Source: Lentimicrobiaceae bacterium (GTDB lineage: Bacteria; Bacteroidota; Bacteroidia; Bacteroidales; F082). Taken from it: a DNA stretch of 64,000 nucleotides. Position 1 is the first letter of the stretch. Every line of letters starts with the position of its first letter. The stretch spans positions 28,252 to 92,251 of the forward strand of contig SUWV01000008.1 of the NCBI GenBank assembly GCA_015061315.1, in the 5' to 3' direction. Below the pieces are notes generated by a model. It worked only from the letters and a program-made list of their open reading frames with translations. It did no database searches and had not been told where the DNA came from. This document shows, in pieces, positions 7,768-17,067 of this stretch. A program made the translations under genes and the position numbers.

Positions 7768-10176
7768 TCAGTTTCCTAATATCTTTACGTTAATATTTTT
7801 TAACGTAACGCTATGTTCAGGATTCCAAAGATAATCTTTATCAGTAGGTTTCAGATAAATCTCAAAATTGTTATCTTCAAAATCTTTAACAGAAAATACT
7901 TTGGTAAATTCTAACTTTATCGGCTTATTTGGATGATGTTCTTTTCCGACAAAATTCTTTGATATATTATCATAATTATTGATTTCCAAATCGTTGTCGT
8001 GAGTTAAATTTATTCCTAAGTTTATAAATTGATCTTGCCATACTCTACCTGTGTAAACGACATCTGCAGTCATAACGATTTTAATTTCATTGAAATGAGA
8101 ATATATTTTTGTCGAAAGGATTTCAACATTTTTTGGTTTTTTCTCACTTGGTTTTTCTGCATTTGTCTTACAATAAATAGAATCAAAGACAAAATCCTTT
8201 ATAACCTTGAAGTTAGCATGAGGAAACAGCGGATTTTTTGTTATTTGATTGTTCGTATATGAGTAATTATCGGCATATACAAGAGCATTGAATTTTTCGT
8301 TAATATTTTTTATTATTTCCTCGTCATTGACTTCCTCAAGTTGAAGTTTATCTTTTACATAAAAAGCTTTTTTCTTGTAATTTTCTGTGGTATAATAATA
8401 ATTTTCAAAAATTCCGTCAAAGATAGTTCGCGTATATCTTAGGAAACACGTTTTCAAGTCGCAATGAAAATCTTTGATAGTATCGAGTTCTTCTCCTACC
8501 CAATGTATTTCCGCAGGCGTTGATAAATTATAATTATCTCTTAACAAAGCGTTTAAGGTAGGAACAATATCGTTATGCGATACGACAGAGTTAAAAAGTT
8601 CCGACTTTTTCAACATTGGCGACCAGATAATCAAAGGCACATGAAAAGCATCTAAAGGATTGTCGGAGTTTATGTTCAGACTGTGGTCGCCGGTGATGAC
8701 AAAGATATAATTTCCATCATTGTAAAATTCTGAATATCTTTTAACAAAATGCTGTATTGCTTCGTCACCATATATTGTTGCAGCAAGATGACCAATAATT
8801 TCATTCATCTTATTTTGCTCTTCTTCAGGCAGTGTCGCAATAATTTCTCGTGCTCTTTCATAATAAGCCTCTGCTCTTTCTTTATCGTTAAGTCTCAATC
8901 TGTTATCATGCTGCGACACCGTCATAAATAAATCGAAATACGATTTATTTATATCACGTTGCTCTATGATACTCATACTTTTATCAAACATCGGCTTGTC
9001 TTGATACCCCCAGTAAGTATAGTCGAGATATTTATTTTCTTTCTTTTTTTGGTCTTCTAACAACGGAGCCAAGAAATCTATTTTTTGTGAGACTAAATAA
9101 TCATAGACTTTATCGAAAGAATATTCTCCTGCATAGAAAGCGCTTGTATTGTAGTCGTTGTCTTTCAATACGCTGAATAAAGAATTATATTCTGGAATAT
9201 CTCCGAACTGAAAGCCTTTTGTCCCATGAGGCACAGAACCTGTGATGGCTGGAACAGCACCGAAACTGCGTGGTGTAGTCGATAAACAATTGGTCCACAA
9301 CAACGATTGTTTCGACAGAGAATCTAAAAAAGGAGTGAAAGTATATCCGTAATCATTAACTCCAAACAAATCAGCTCCCAAAGATTCAACGACAATAACA
9401 ACGACATTAGGTTTCTCATCTGATGTTATAAAATATGGACCTAATACATTATCAATATTATCAACCCGTTCTAAAGGATATTGATTGTCTGTTATTTCTC
9501 TTTCTGGAAATATAGCCCTATACTGCTTTATCTTATCTTCGTCATATTCTAATTTTGATAAAACAACGTCTACATCTTCATCGTTTTTTTCTATAAAACA
9601 GGAATAAAAACAATACCAAATCTTATTGACAGCATTCACATTCTGGTTCGGCTTCAAGGTAAAAAATAAAGGAATAGAAATAAACATTAAAATAATTAAT
9701 GCCGAACTTTGAACTTTAGATTCTGAACTTTTAACTTTATTTATCTTCAATGAAGCAAAAATAAATCCTATAATAAATAATATCGCCGCAGCTATCATCC
9801 AGAAATTCAATACGCTTTTAACGGTAGTGATAGTTTCCCATAAAGGTCTTTCTATCAATTCGCGACCCATTATCAAACCCGTTGAATTATGATAGAAAAT
9901 CAGACTTATCTCTGAAATAATAATTATTGAAAACAAAATCGAACTGAGATAAAAAGCCGCTTTCTTTGAAAAAATTGAAATTATGTTAAAAATAATAAAG
10001 ATACATAAACATAAAAACAATGACGCAACAAGATTACCATAAATCAATTCTACGACATAACTCATTCTTATTGAACCCGATGCAAAAAGTTCAAAAAATT
10101 TAACACAAAACAATAATACTATAAAACATATTGATGTTGTAAAGAATGACTTTATTATTTCTAAATATTTTTTCAT
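7768..10176 (-). CDS. LTA synthase-like (sulfatase-fold) phosphotransferase, copy 2
   Basis: 802 aa. Five membrane helices in residues 1-175, then an extracytoplasmic alkaline-phosphatase/sulfatase-fold domain. LtaS-type signature positions: Glu264 in VVESLG, a Thr-Thr pair at 300-301 (TTPRSFGAVP, nucleophile region), His423 in VSQHD, and GDHS (Asp497, His498). LtaS enzymes move phosphoglycerol from lipids onto a growing polymer; Bacteroidota lack teichoic acid, so the acceptor here is probably an outer-membrane glycan or lipid (inference). A C-terminal region of over 200 residues beyond the catalytic domain ends in a predicted beta-rich domain. Five AAAGTTC-type heptamers (9704-9738) encode a polar loop at about residues 147-158, between the last two helices. 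Six bp downstream of its paralogue. Confidence 0.82.
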   Translation of the reverse strand: MKKYLEIIKSFFTTSICFIVLLFCVKFFELFASGSIRMSYVVELIYGNLVASLFLCLCIFIIFNIISIFSKKAAFYLSSILFSIIIISEISLIFYHNSTGLIMGRELIERPLWETITTVKSVLNFWMIAAAILFIIGFIFASLKINKVKSSESKVQSSALIILMFISIPLFFTLKPNQNVNAVNKIWYCFYSCFIEKNDEDVDVVLSKLEYDEDKIKQYRAIFPEREITDNQYPLERVDNIDNVLGPYFITSDEKPNVVVIVVESLGADLFGVNDYGYTFTPFLDSLSKQSLLWTNCLSTTPRSFGAVPAITGSVPHGTKGFQFGDIPEYNSLFSVLKDNDYNTSAFYAGEYSFDKVYDYLVSQKIDFLAPLLEDQKKKENKYLDYTYWGYQDKPMFDKSMSIIEQRDINKSYFDLFMTVSQHDNRLRLNDKERAEAYYERAREIIATLPEEEQNKMNEIIGHLAATIYGDEAIQHFVKRYSEFYNDGNYIFVITGDHSLNINSDNPLDAFHVPLIIWSPMLKKSELFNSVVSHNDIVPTLNALLRDNYNLSTPAEIHWVGEELDTIKDFHCDLKTCFLRYTRTIFDGIFENYYYTTENYKKKAFYVKDKLQLEEVNDEEIIKNINEKFNALVYADNYSYTNNQITKNPLFPHANFKVIKDFVFDSIYCKTNAEKPSEKKPKNVEILSTKIYSHFNEIKIVMTADVVYTGRVWQDQFINLGINLTHDNDLEINNYDNISKNFVGKEHHPNKPIKLEFTKVFSVKDFEDNNFEIYLKPTDKDYLWNPEHSVTLKNINVKILGN
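9704..9738 (-). repeat. Heptamer array (5 units) inside an LtaS-like gene
   Basis: Five contiguous 7-bp units, read on the coding strand as AAAGTTA, AAAGTTC, AGAATCT, AAAGTTC, AAAGTTC. They encode KVKSSESKVQSS in the loop before the fifth helix. The coding strand carries the stop-free orientation; the reverse would contain TGA. Confidence 0.7.
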
Positions 10177-10182
10177 AATTAA

Positions 10183-12630
10183 TTATTTGCTGGCTTTGAT
10201 AAGTATATTAACATTATCAAACATCATTCTGTCTTGTGATGTGTTTCTTAAATAAATTTTTAATTTTTCACCTTTGTAATTGTCATTCTTTGAGATGAGA
10301 ATCCTGTTGGCGAAATGTTCTAATTTGCCTGTATTAAGACTTTCGTTTTGAGGAGAAACAAGTGGAACCGCTTGATAAAAATCGCCGACATTATAAATCA
10401 AAATAGGTAGTTTGTTGTCTGTAAACGATTGTAAATCAAATGATACAGAAACAATTAGTTGGGTAAAGTCTTTGTCGATTTCCAAATACGGATACAATGA
10501 AATGTATTCTTCGTTTTCGTCAAAATAAACAAATTTGTTACCGAGCGAATCGACGGTTAAATAATCATATATTTTATCAGATTTATTGTCGAAATCGAAA
10601 TGATATTCAGCGATGTCGATAAAATTAGCGTCTTTTTCGCTATTTAAGAAATTATTCTCGAGAGCGTATGCGCTTATGAGATTATAGTCGTCGAGTTCTT
10701 TTTTCAATTTTTGATGTAAATCTGCATTATCTACTAAAGTAAGACGTAAGTCGCTGTCTATCTTGAACAATTTACTTCTACAAAGGAAATATTCACCATT
10801 AAGATAGTCAACAACATCACGATTGTTAAGCATAAAAGCCTGTATTACATCACTCCTAAATTCTTTCACTGTATCTAAAGATTTCCCAATCCAATGACAA
10901 TATTCATCTGTTTGATAATCATAGTTATTAGAAAGATAAGCGTTGATTGTCGGTGTTATATCATAATGAGATACGACAGCATTCATTTGTTTATTTTCTT
11001 TAAGTAATGGCGAATAAATCAGGAGAGGCACGTTGAAAGAACGCAGCACGTTGCCAGTATTCAGCATTCCCATTCTATGGTCGCCAGTGATGACAAAAAT
11101 CGTGTTGTCGTATTTATCCATCTTCTTGTATGAATTGATGAGATTCTTAACGCATTCATCCATATATAGATAACAAGCAAAGACATTGAGATTTTTTAGA
11201 ATCGCGTTTTTCTCGGTCTTACTTACCGATGTGTTTTTTTCAATAAAATCTTTCGCCATCAGCTCGTATTTATCCTGATTTTCCAAAATTATAAATGGCT
11301 CATGTGTGCTTAAAGTCATTATAATATCAACGAAAGGTTTGTCATTATTAGTTGATTTTCTATCATTTATGACAATGTCAAACAATTCTTTGTCATCTAA
11401 TCCCCATCTGTGATTTTCGCGCATCAGATTATATATATCTTCGTCAATATTTTCTTGTTTAGGAATGAAGATGTTTTCTATATCATTAACATTCAAGAAA
11501 TTATCGTATCTGTCAATATCACGGTAACATCCGTAATAATATGAAATATCGTAATTATTTTTCTTAAAATCTTTTAACAAAGAATTATGTGGAGGAATGC
11601 TGAAATGACGGTGCGCGAAGCCATTTTTACCATGTGGCGTGGATGCAAAAATTGCAGGCAAGACTCCAAAAGTCCTTTCTGTGGTTGCCAGACAATTTTT
11701 CCAATAGAGGCTTTCATTCTTCAGACTGTCGATAAACGGGGTAAAAGAAATTGTTGGGTTTTCGACACCTGTGAGACATTGTCCAAAACTTTCTACAATT
11801 ATAAATACGAAGTTCGGTTGCTTGTTATCTTCTGTCTTATTTAAAAACGTGCCTATAACATCTTGATAGTCAGCTCTTCTGTAAAATGGATAATCTAAAT
11901 ACGGATATTTGAACTGGCTATTCAACTGCTGATATGCTTTAGTGGCTTTCTCGATGACCTCAAATCCCGACTCTTTATCAACATCTTTCTTGTTAAGGAA
12001 ATCATAAATCTTGACGTATGAATACGACATCTGATTTGTCGCCAAAATAAAATCAGCATGATTGTCGGCATAACGTTCTTCTCTTATAATTTTTCCATAA
12101 TTAAATGATATAGAAACAATTAAAGAAGTGACAAGGATAATATATGCGACGATATTATTAATTTTAACCTTATTCCAGAGACGCGATATTATTATGAAAA
12201 GTGTTATTGATATTGCAAGATATAATATTGGAATTATTGAGAATGAAGAAGATGACGACACTGTAGCAATAAGGCTTTCAACAGAATACGCGAAGATAAC
12301 GTGATCTAAAGGCATCGTCAGATTGCAGAAATATTCCGTTAATAATGTTGAGATTATTGCGTAAATAAAGATTAATACCTTATAAATTTTGACAGTGGTT
12401 TTTGGAAAGAAGTAATAAAAAATTAAGAAAATGAGAGATGACCATGCTACGATATGAGATACCAAAAGCAGGTCGTATTTATATCCTAAAAGAATATTAA
12501 GGAATTGTGAAGAAACATCAATTCTCGTTGCTGTTTCAATAAAGAAAATAATTCGCACAATAAACATCATCAACAATAACAATATGTTGAGATGGATCCA
12601 TTCCTTTACTCCATTTTTTATTTTTTCCAT
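10183..12630 (-). CDS. LTA synthase-like (sulfatase-fold) phosphotransferase, copy 1
   Basis: 815 aa paralogue of the adjacent gene, with the same plan: five N-terminal membrane helices, then a sulfatase-fold domain with VIVESFGQ (catalytic Glu), TTERTFGVLPAI (Thr nucleophile region), TLSTHEPF (His) and VITGDHRMG (Asp-His metal ligands). STHEPF is close to the corresponding segment of Gram-positive LtaS. A beta-rich C-terminal domain again follows the catalytic part. It is the first gene of a two-gene minus-strand operon with a -7 box 53 bp upstream. Likely a phosphoglycerol- or phosphoethanolamine-type transferase acting in the periplasm; donor and acceptor cannot be read from the sequence. 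The two copies differ strongly, so they may act in sequence (priming and elongation) or on different acceptors. Confidence 0.82.
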   Translation of the reverse strand: MEKIKNGVKEWIHLNILLLLMMFIVRIIFFIETATRIDVSSQFLNILLGYKYDLLLVSHIVAWSSLIFLIFYYFFPKTTVKIYKVLIFIYAIISTLLTEYFCNLTMPLDHVIFAYSVESLIATVSSSSSFSIIPILYLAISITLFIIISRLWNKVKINNIVAYIILVTSLIVSISFNYGKIIREERYADNHADFILATNQMSYSYVKIYDFLNKKDVDKESGFEVIEKATKAYQQLNSQFKYPYLDYPFYRRADYQDVIGTFLNKTEDNKQPNFVFIIVESFGQCLTGVENPTISFTPFIDSLKNESLYWKNCLATTERTFGVLPAIFASTPHGKNGFAHRHFSIPPHNSLLKDFKKNNYDISYYYGCYRDIDRYDNFLNVNDIENIFIPKQENIDEDIYNLMRENHRWGLDDKELFDIVINDRKSTNNDKPFVDIIMTLSTHEPFIILENQDKYELMAKDFIEKNTSVSKTEKNAILKNLNVFACYLYMDECVKNLINSYKKMDKYDNTIFVITGDHRMGMLNTGNVLRSFNVPLLIYSPLLKENKQMNAVVSHYDITPTINAYLSNNYDYQTDEYCHWIGKSLDTVKEFRSDVIQAFMLNNRDVVDYLNGEYFLCRSKLFKIDSDLRLTLVDNADLHQKLKKELDDYNLISAYALENNFLNSEKDANFIDIAEYHFDFDNKSDKIYDYLTVDSLGNKFVYFDENEEYISLYPYLEIDKDFTQLIVSVSFDLQSFTDNKLPILIYNVGDFYQAVPLVSPQNESLNTGKLEHFANRILISKNDNYKGEKLKIYLRNTSQDRMMFDNVNILIKASK

Positions 12631-12682
12631 ATATGCTTATTGACAAATTATCGAAATGATATTGCTTATTAGATTGATAATG

Positions 12683-12690
12683 CAAAAGTA
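12683..12690 (-). promoter_or_regulatory. -7 box of the LtaS-like operon
   Basis: The minus strand reads TACTTTTG, matching TAnnTTTG, 52 bp before the start at 12630. A TTG-containing stretch lies about 20 bp further upstream. Confidence 0.55.
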
Positions 12691-12828
12691 GGAAAATAAT
12701 GAATAATGACAACATGTTATAACACCATAATTTATGTTAAAAATTATTAACAAAAAAATAAACAAAGCACTATGAATTATCAAATTAAATCAGTAAACTT
12801 GCACCGATTTTAAATTATTTTTATTTAT

Positions 12829-15800
12829 ATGAAAAAGATTTTATTTTTTCTTTTGTCAATGTGCAGCATGATTGCAATGGGACAAATTTCTAATTTTGAG
12901 ACTACTTCAAAATCTAAGAACAACTTAAGTATTGAACAACTACGCGGACATAGTGCTATGTCCTACGAGCTGATGAGGTATCATGCCAATCAGCCGAAAC
13001 TACAAGTTTACAAGAGCAAATCAGAGGTTCCTTCCGACAAAGCTGAGGTTATATTAGAAGCTCATAAGGTATTTGGCGAGTTCGCACAGCTTGGTTTTCA
13101 GATGCTCATCGATGCCGATGCCGACTCATACGACAATCTGTTTTATGAATGGTCGAGCGCATATTACGATACCTACGACGCTTTTGAATACAAGATTCCT
13201 GAGAATGCCGACCCATCGGAAACTTCAACAAATATAGTTTTTGATGATGCTGTGGCGATACAAATCCCTGCCGGAACTTACGATTTCATGATCTTATGTC
13301 CTTTCCCTGGCGATGGTCTTATATTCACAAACGGCGAATATGCAAAAGTCAATGACTTTGAATTTCAAGGAGGTAACACATATCGCTTCGTAATAGAATA
13401 TGCTGAAAATGAATATGGTTTTAACGTCGACATGGCTTTCCTTTATGTAGATATTGACGCTGCCATCACCAACATTATCGTTCCTGCTAACAGCATGGAT
13501 CTGACCAACAGCGAAGAGATTTCTGTTGAGATTCATAATAGAGGCATTTCTGCAATTTCTAATTTCAATGTATCCTATCAAATTGATTATGACGAAACTT
13601 TTACCGAGACTTATTCCGAGACAATAGAAGCTGGCGAAAAAGCAACTTACACTTTCGCAACAAAAGCAGATTTATCTGTTGAAAAACAATATATTATCAA
13701 TGCTTGGGTCTCTCTCGAAGACGATATGATTAGTTCTAACGACCAAAAGTCTACAAAATGCAAGCATATCGGCGTGTCTCCACTTCCTTTTACTTACGAC
13801 TTCTCCGACTACGGCGCAGAAGGTATTGAATCTGACTGGATAGTGGAAGATGTGAACGAAGACGACAGCTATTGGCAATATAACGAATGGACTGAAGACG
13901 TAAACGGAGGAATGGGCGCCGTAAGTTGCTCTGGCTCATGGGCTGGCGACAGAACAGGAAACGACAATTTAATTTCTGCTCCTATACAATTACCCGCAGG
14001 AGATGTTCATCTGACATTCTACTCAAGATGTATAAATGGCGATGACGCGACAGAATTGTTAGATGTTCGCTACGGTACAACGACCAATGTCGATGAAATG
14101 ACTATAATTGGGGATTATGCTATCAATCAGAATGAATGGGTGAAACGTATCATCAACTTTGAAGTTGAAAATGAAGGAGTATATTATTTCGCTTTCCACG
14201 TAAAATCGGTTAATGGAATGAATGTCTTTATCGATGAATTGACGATAGACGTTGGCGTGATGGAGGTAAGTCCTCTCCTTGAAATTCAACAAGTTGTTCT
14301 TCCTTATTCCAACTGCGACCTCTCCGACGCGAGCCTGATTGGAGCTAAAATCAAGAATACAGGCACAGGTCCGACATCAACATTTACAATGACTTATAAA
14401 GTAAATGATGGCGTTGTTGTAACAGAAGAATTTGAAGAAATAATACAACCTACCGAATCGGCAGTGGTTTATTTCAATACCACGACAGATTTCTCCGAAG
14501 TGGGCGAATATGTTGTAGAAGTCACAGCGACAGCTTCAGAAGAGACAGAAAGTACACTCACCGGAACTGTAAACAATTATGAACCAATATCTAATCTTCC
14601 TATAATGACCGACTTTGTAAATAAAGAAAATTATAGTGAATATTGGACAGAGACAAATGAAATTGCTTGGTTTACAGACGAGTGGACAGGAATGTTCGGT
14701 ACCGATCAAACAGGAGTTGAAAATGCTCTGATAACACGCTGTTTATATCTTGAGAACTCAGTGCGTATTAAATTGCAATATTCAAAAGGCGGTTGGGAGA
14801 CATCGAGAATGTATGTGACGATGGGAAAATCAGGTGACGACATTTCTGACTTTGTCAAAGTATATGAAAATGAAAATATCGAAGGCGATACTGAAGTAGA
14901 ATTCGTTGTAAATATCACAGAAGCTGACAATTATAATTTCGCTATCGTAAATGAATCAGACGAATATTGCAACTTATATCTCTATACATGTACTATTTCA
15001 GAACTTTTACAACATGATTTAAGAGTTGAAGATGTGACATATCCGGCAGCTCCTTACACACCACAGCTTCAACTGACAGGCGAAGGCGAATATTTTGTAA
15101 CAGTGACTAATCGCGGAACAGATGAGATGACAAAAGTGAAAGCCGCTCTTTATGAAGGAGAAACATTGTTAGGAGAAAGTGACTTCAACACAAACATTGC
15201 TTCCGATAAAAAAGAAGTCATCACACTAAAAGCCAAACTTCCTGAGAAAAATATAGGCGATCAAATCAACCTAACCGTCAAAGTTACGGCTTCAGAAGAT
15301 GATGATTATTCAGAAGATAACACGTTTGAAATCAGGACTATCAACGTAACAGAAGATGTTTATGCCACAGAAAACATCGAGGTGATAGAGACTGGAACAG
15401 GAAATTGGGGCAGTCAATTGTTCGTAGGAAACATTTACACTCTCACTGTCAGCGACATCTTGGAGTCAGTGACAATAGGACTTGCACATAGCAGCGCTGA
15501 AGATATTGAGATGGCTACCAAACTGATAGGTCTTTCTATTTATGCTATCGAAGATGAATTAAAACTCGGACAATTGGTTGCGCATACCGAATTTGAACGT
15601 GGCTTCGGCGGTTTCACAGAGATAACATTAGATCCTATGAAATTAAGTCCGGGAATGTATTATTTTGAAGTGCAACAACTCTCGACATATAACATGGGTC
15701 TCGCCGTCGATCCTTACGACTTGGAAAATTCATGTTATCAAAGAATTGACAATGACTTGAATAAGATTTTAGGACCTGCCCTGTCAATACGCGCTAATTT

Positions 15801-16995
15801 CAACTCAGAACTTACTGTATACGAAAAAGATGCTGCTGCAATAGAGTTCGTTGCTCCGAAGAAAGAAGCTACTTTGTTTACCGAAAACGAAACGATTTCA
15901 GTCTTGGTTAAGAATAAAGGCTCAGAAACTGCTGATATCCCAGTGCGTCTGACAGTCAATACTATAGATTTCGATACAGAAGTGACATTGAATCCATACG
16001 AAGAGAAAGTCGTCGATTTCGAGAATGTTAATATGAAAGAAGTCGGTGAATATGTAGTTCTCGCACAGACTTTACTCGAAGGCGATGAGAATGAAGATAA
16101 TAATGGAATTACAAAGACTTTCACTTCTGTGGAAGAAGCCAATCCGTATATCATGGATTTCGAGTCATGTTACGATTTCGACGCTGCTCCTGACGTTTTC
16201 AATCCTCGTTGGACGACAGTGGATCGCAACGGAAAACCAACAGATTACTTCTGGATGTTTGAACATCAATATCGTGGGGAAGGTGTCGGTTTCATCGCCT
16301 TTAATCCAGAATCAACGAAACCTGCTATGACAGAAGAACTTCTGCCTGGTTTCACACCTCATTCTGGGAAACGTTTCGGTGCTGCTTTCTGCGTAGGCTA
16401 TGATGCAGAAGAAATGATAAGTGATGTTTGGTTGATGTCACCTAAATTGAAACTCGGAGACGAATCAAGCCTCGAACTTTATGTCAAGACTCGCATATTA
16501 GAAAGTGCAGAACAAGAACTTGAGAAATATCGCATCTTAATTTCAGATACTAACAACGATTTTGACAGTTTTGTCGTACTTGGCGATGATGTTCGCGAAG
16601 CAGCCTTAGAATGGGAAAAAGTAGAATTCGATTTAGCGGATTATAACAACAAAGAAGTTTATGTCGCAATACAATATATCGGTGAGAAATTTAAGAATGT
16701 ATGCCTTATGGTTGACGACATCAAAGTAGATACAAAATTAACAGATAGATTAGAAACTTTGTCGTCAAAAGACATTAATATTTTCCATAGTCAAAACACA
16801 TTGACAGTCAAATCGGAAGTTAAAATAGATTGTATTGAGATTGTGAATATTCACGGACAGATTGTGGAAAAGAAAACAAATCTTGGTAGTGGCGATATAA
16901 ATATCTCGACAGAAAATTATGTGTCCGGAGTATATATTACAAAGGTATATCGCGATAAGGCAAGCAGCAAGACTATGAAATTTGTCGTCAGATAA
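12829..16995 (+). CDS. Large T9SS-secreted multidomain surface protein
   Basis: 1388 aa with a Sec signal peptide (MKKILFFLLSMCSMIAMGQ). The body alternates CARDB-like adhesion modules (hallmark: SVEIHNRGISAISNF near 220, then similar segments near 500, 750 and 1030) with MAM/cleaved-adhesin-like jelly-roll modules (TYDFSDYGAEG near 320, DFVNKENYSEYW near 590, MDFESCYDFD near 1105). The C-terminus is a type A T9SS sorting domain (NIFHSQNTLTVKS, later GVYITKVY and KFVVR). Known families suggest an exported, surface-attached or released adhesin or protease-like scaffold; no catalytic triad is visible. It is convergent with another T9SS cargo gene and shares a bidirectional terminator with it. 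Acidic composition, no coding repeat arrays. Confidence 0.85.
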   Translation: MKKILFFLLSMCSMIAMGQISNFETTSKSKNNLSIEQLRGHSAMSYELMRYHANQPKLQVYKSKSEVPSDKAEVILEAHKVFGEFAQLGFQMLIDADADSYDNLFYEWSSAYYDTYDAFEYKIPENADPSETSTNIVFDDAVAIQIPAGTYDFMILCPFPGDGLIFTNGEYAKVNDFEFQGGNTYRFVIEYAENEYGFNVDMAFLYVDIDAAITNIIVPANSMDLTNSEEISVEIHNRGISAISNFNVSYQIDYDETFTETYSETIEAGEKATYTFATKADLSVEKQYIINAWVSLEDDMISSNDQKSTKCKHIGVSPLPFTYDFSDYGAEGIESDWIVEDVNEDDSYWQYNEWTEDVNGGMGAVSCSGSWAGDRTGNDNLISAPIQLPAGDVHLTFYSRCINGDDATELLDVRYGTTTNVDEMTIIGDYAINQNEWVKRIINFEVENEGVYYFAFHVKSVNGMNVFIDELTIDVGVMEVSPLLEIQQVVLPYSNCDLSDASLIGAKIKNTGTGPTSTFTMTYKVNDGVVVTEEFEEIIQPTESAVVYFNTTTDFSEVGEYVVEVTATASEETESTLTGTVNNYEPISNLPIMTDFVNKENYSEYWTETNEIAWFTDEWTGMFGTDQTGVENALITRCLYLENSVRIKLQYSKGGWETSRMYVTMGKSGDDISDFVKVYENENIEGDTEVEFVVNITEADNYNFAIVNESDEYCNLYLYTCTISELLQHDLRVEDVTYPAAPYTPQLQLTGEGEYFVTVTNRGTDEMTKVKAALYEGETLLGESDFNTNIASDKKEVITLKAKLPEKNIGDQINLTVKVTASEDDDYSEDNTFEIRTINVTEDVYATENIEVIETGTGNWGSQLFVGNIYTLTVSDILESVTIGLAHSSAEDIEMATKLIGLSIYAIEDELKLGQLVAHTEFERGFGGFTEITLDPMKLSPGMYYFEVQQLSTYNMGLAVDPYDLENSCYQRIDNDLNKILGPALSIRANFNSELTVYEKDAAAIEFVAPKKEATLFTENETISVLVKNKGSETADIPVRLTVNTIDFDTEVTLNPYEEKVVDFENVNMKEVGEYVVLAQTLLEGDENEDNNGITKTFTSVEEANPYIMDFESCYDFDAAPDVFNPRWTTVDRNGKPTDYFWMFEHQYRGEGVGFIAFNPESTKPAMTEELLPGFTPHSGKRFGAAFCVGYDAEEMISDVWLMSPKLKLGDESSLELYVKTRILESAEQELEKYRILISDTNNDFDSFVVLGDDVREAALEWEKVEFDLADYNNKEVYVAIQYIGEKFKNVCLMVDDIKVDTKLTDRLETLSSKDINIFHSQNTLTVKSEVKIDCIEIVNIHGQIVEKKTNLGSGDINISTENYVSGVYITKVYRDKASSKTMKFVVR

Positions 16996-17011
16996 ATGAG
17001 TAAAACATGAA

Positions 17012-17047
17012 AAAAGGCAGCTCCTAGATTTTTAAGAGCTGCCTTTT
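17012..17047. terminator. Bidirectional rho-independent terminator
   Basis: A perfect 12-bp stem, AAAAGGCAGCTC (17012-17023) pairing with GAGCTGCCTTTT (17036-17047), encloses a 12-nt loop. A-rich and T-rich flanks give a U tract on both strands. It lies between the stops of the two convergent T9SS cargo genes. Confidence 0.9.
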
Positions 17048-17067
17048 AATTTAATATTTCTTAAAAT

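Noticed and set aside
12794..12801. TAAACTTG as -7 box of the 1388-aa T9SS cargo gene
   Set aside because: One mismatch to TAnnTTTG and no -33 element; too weak to list.
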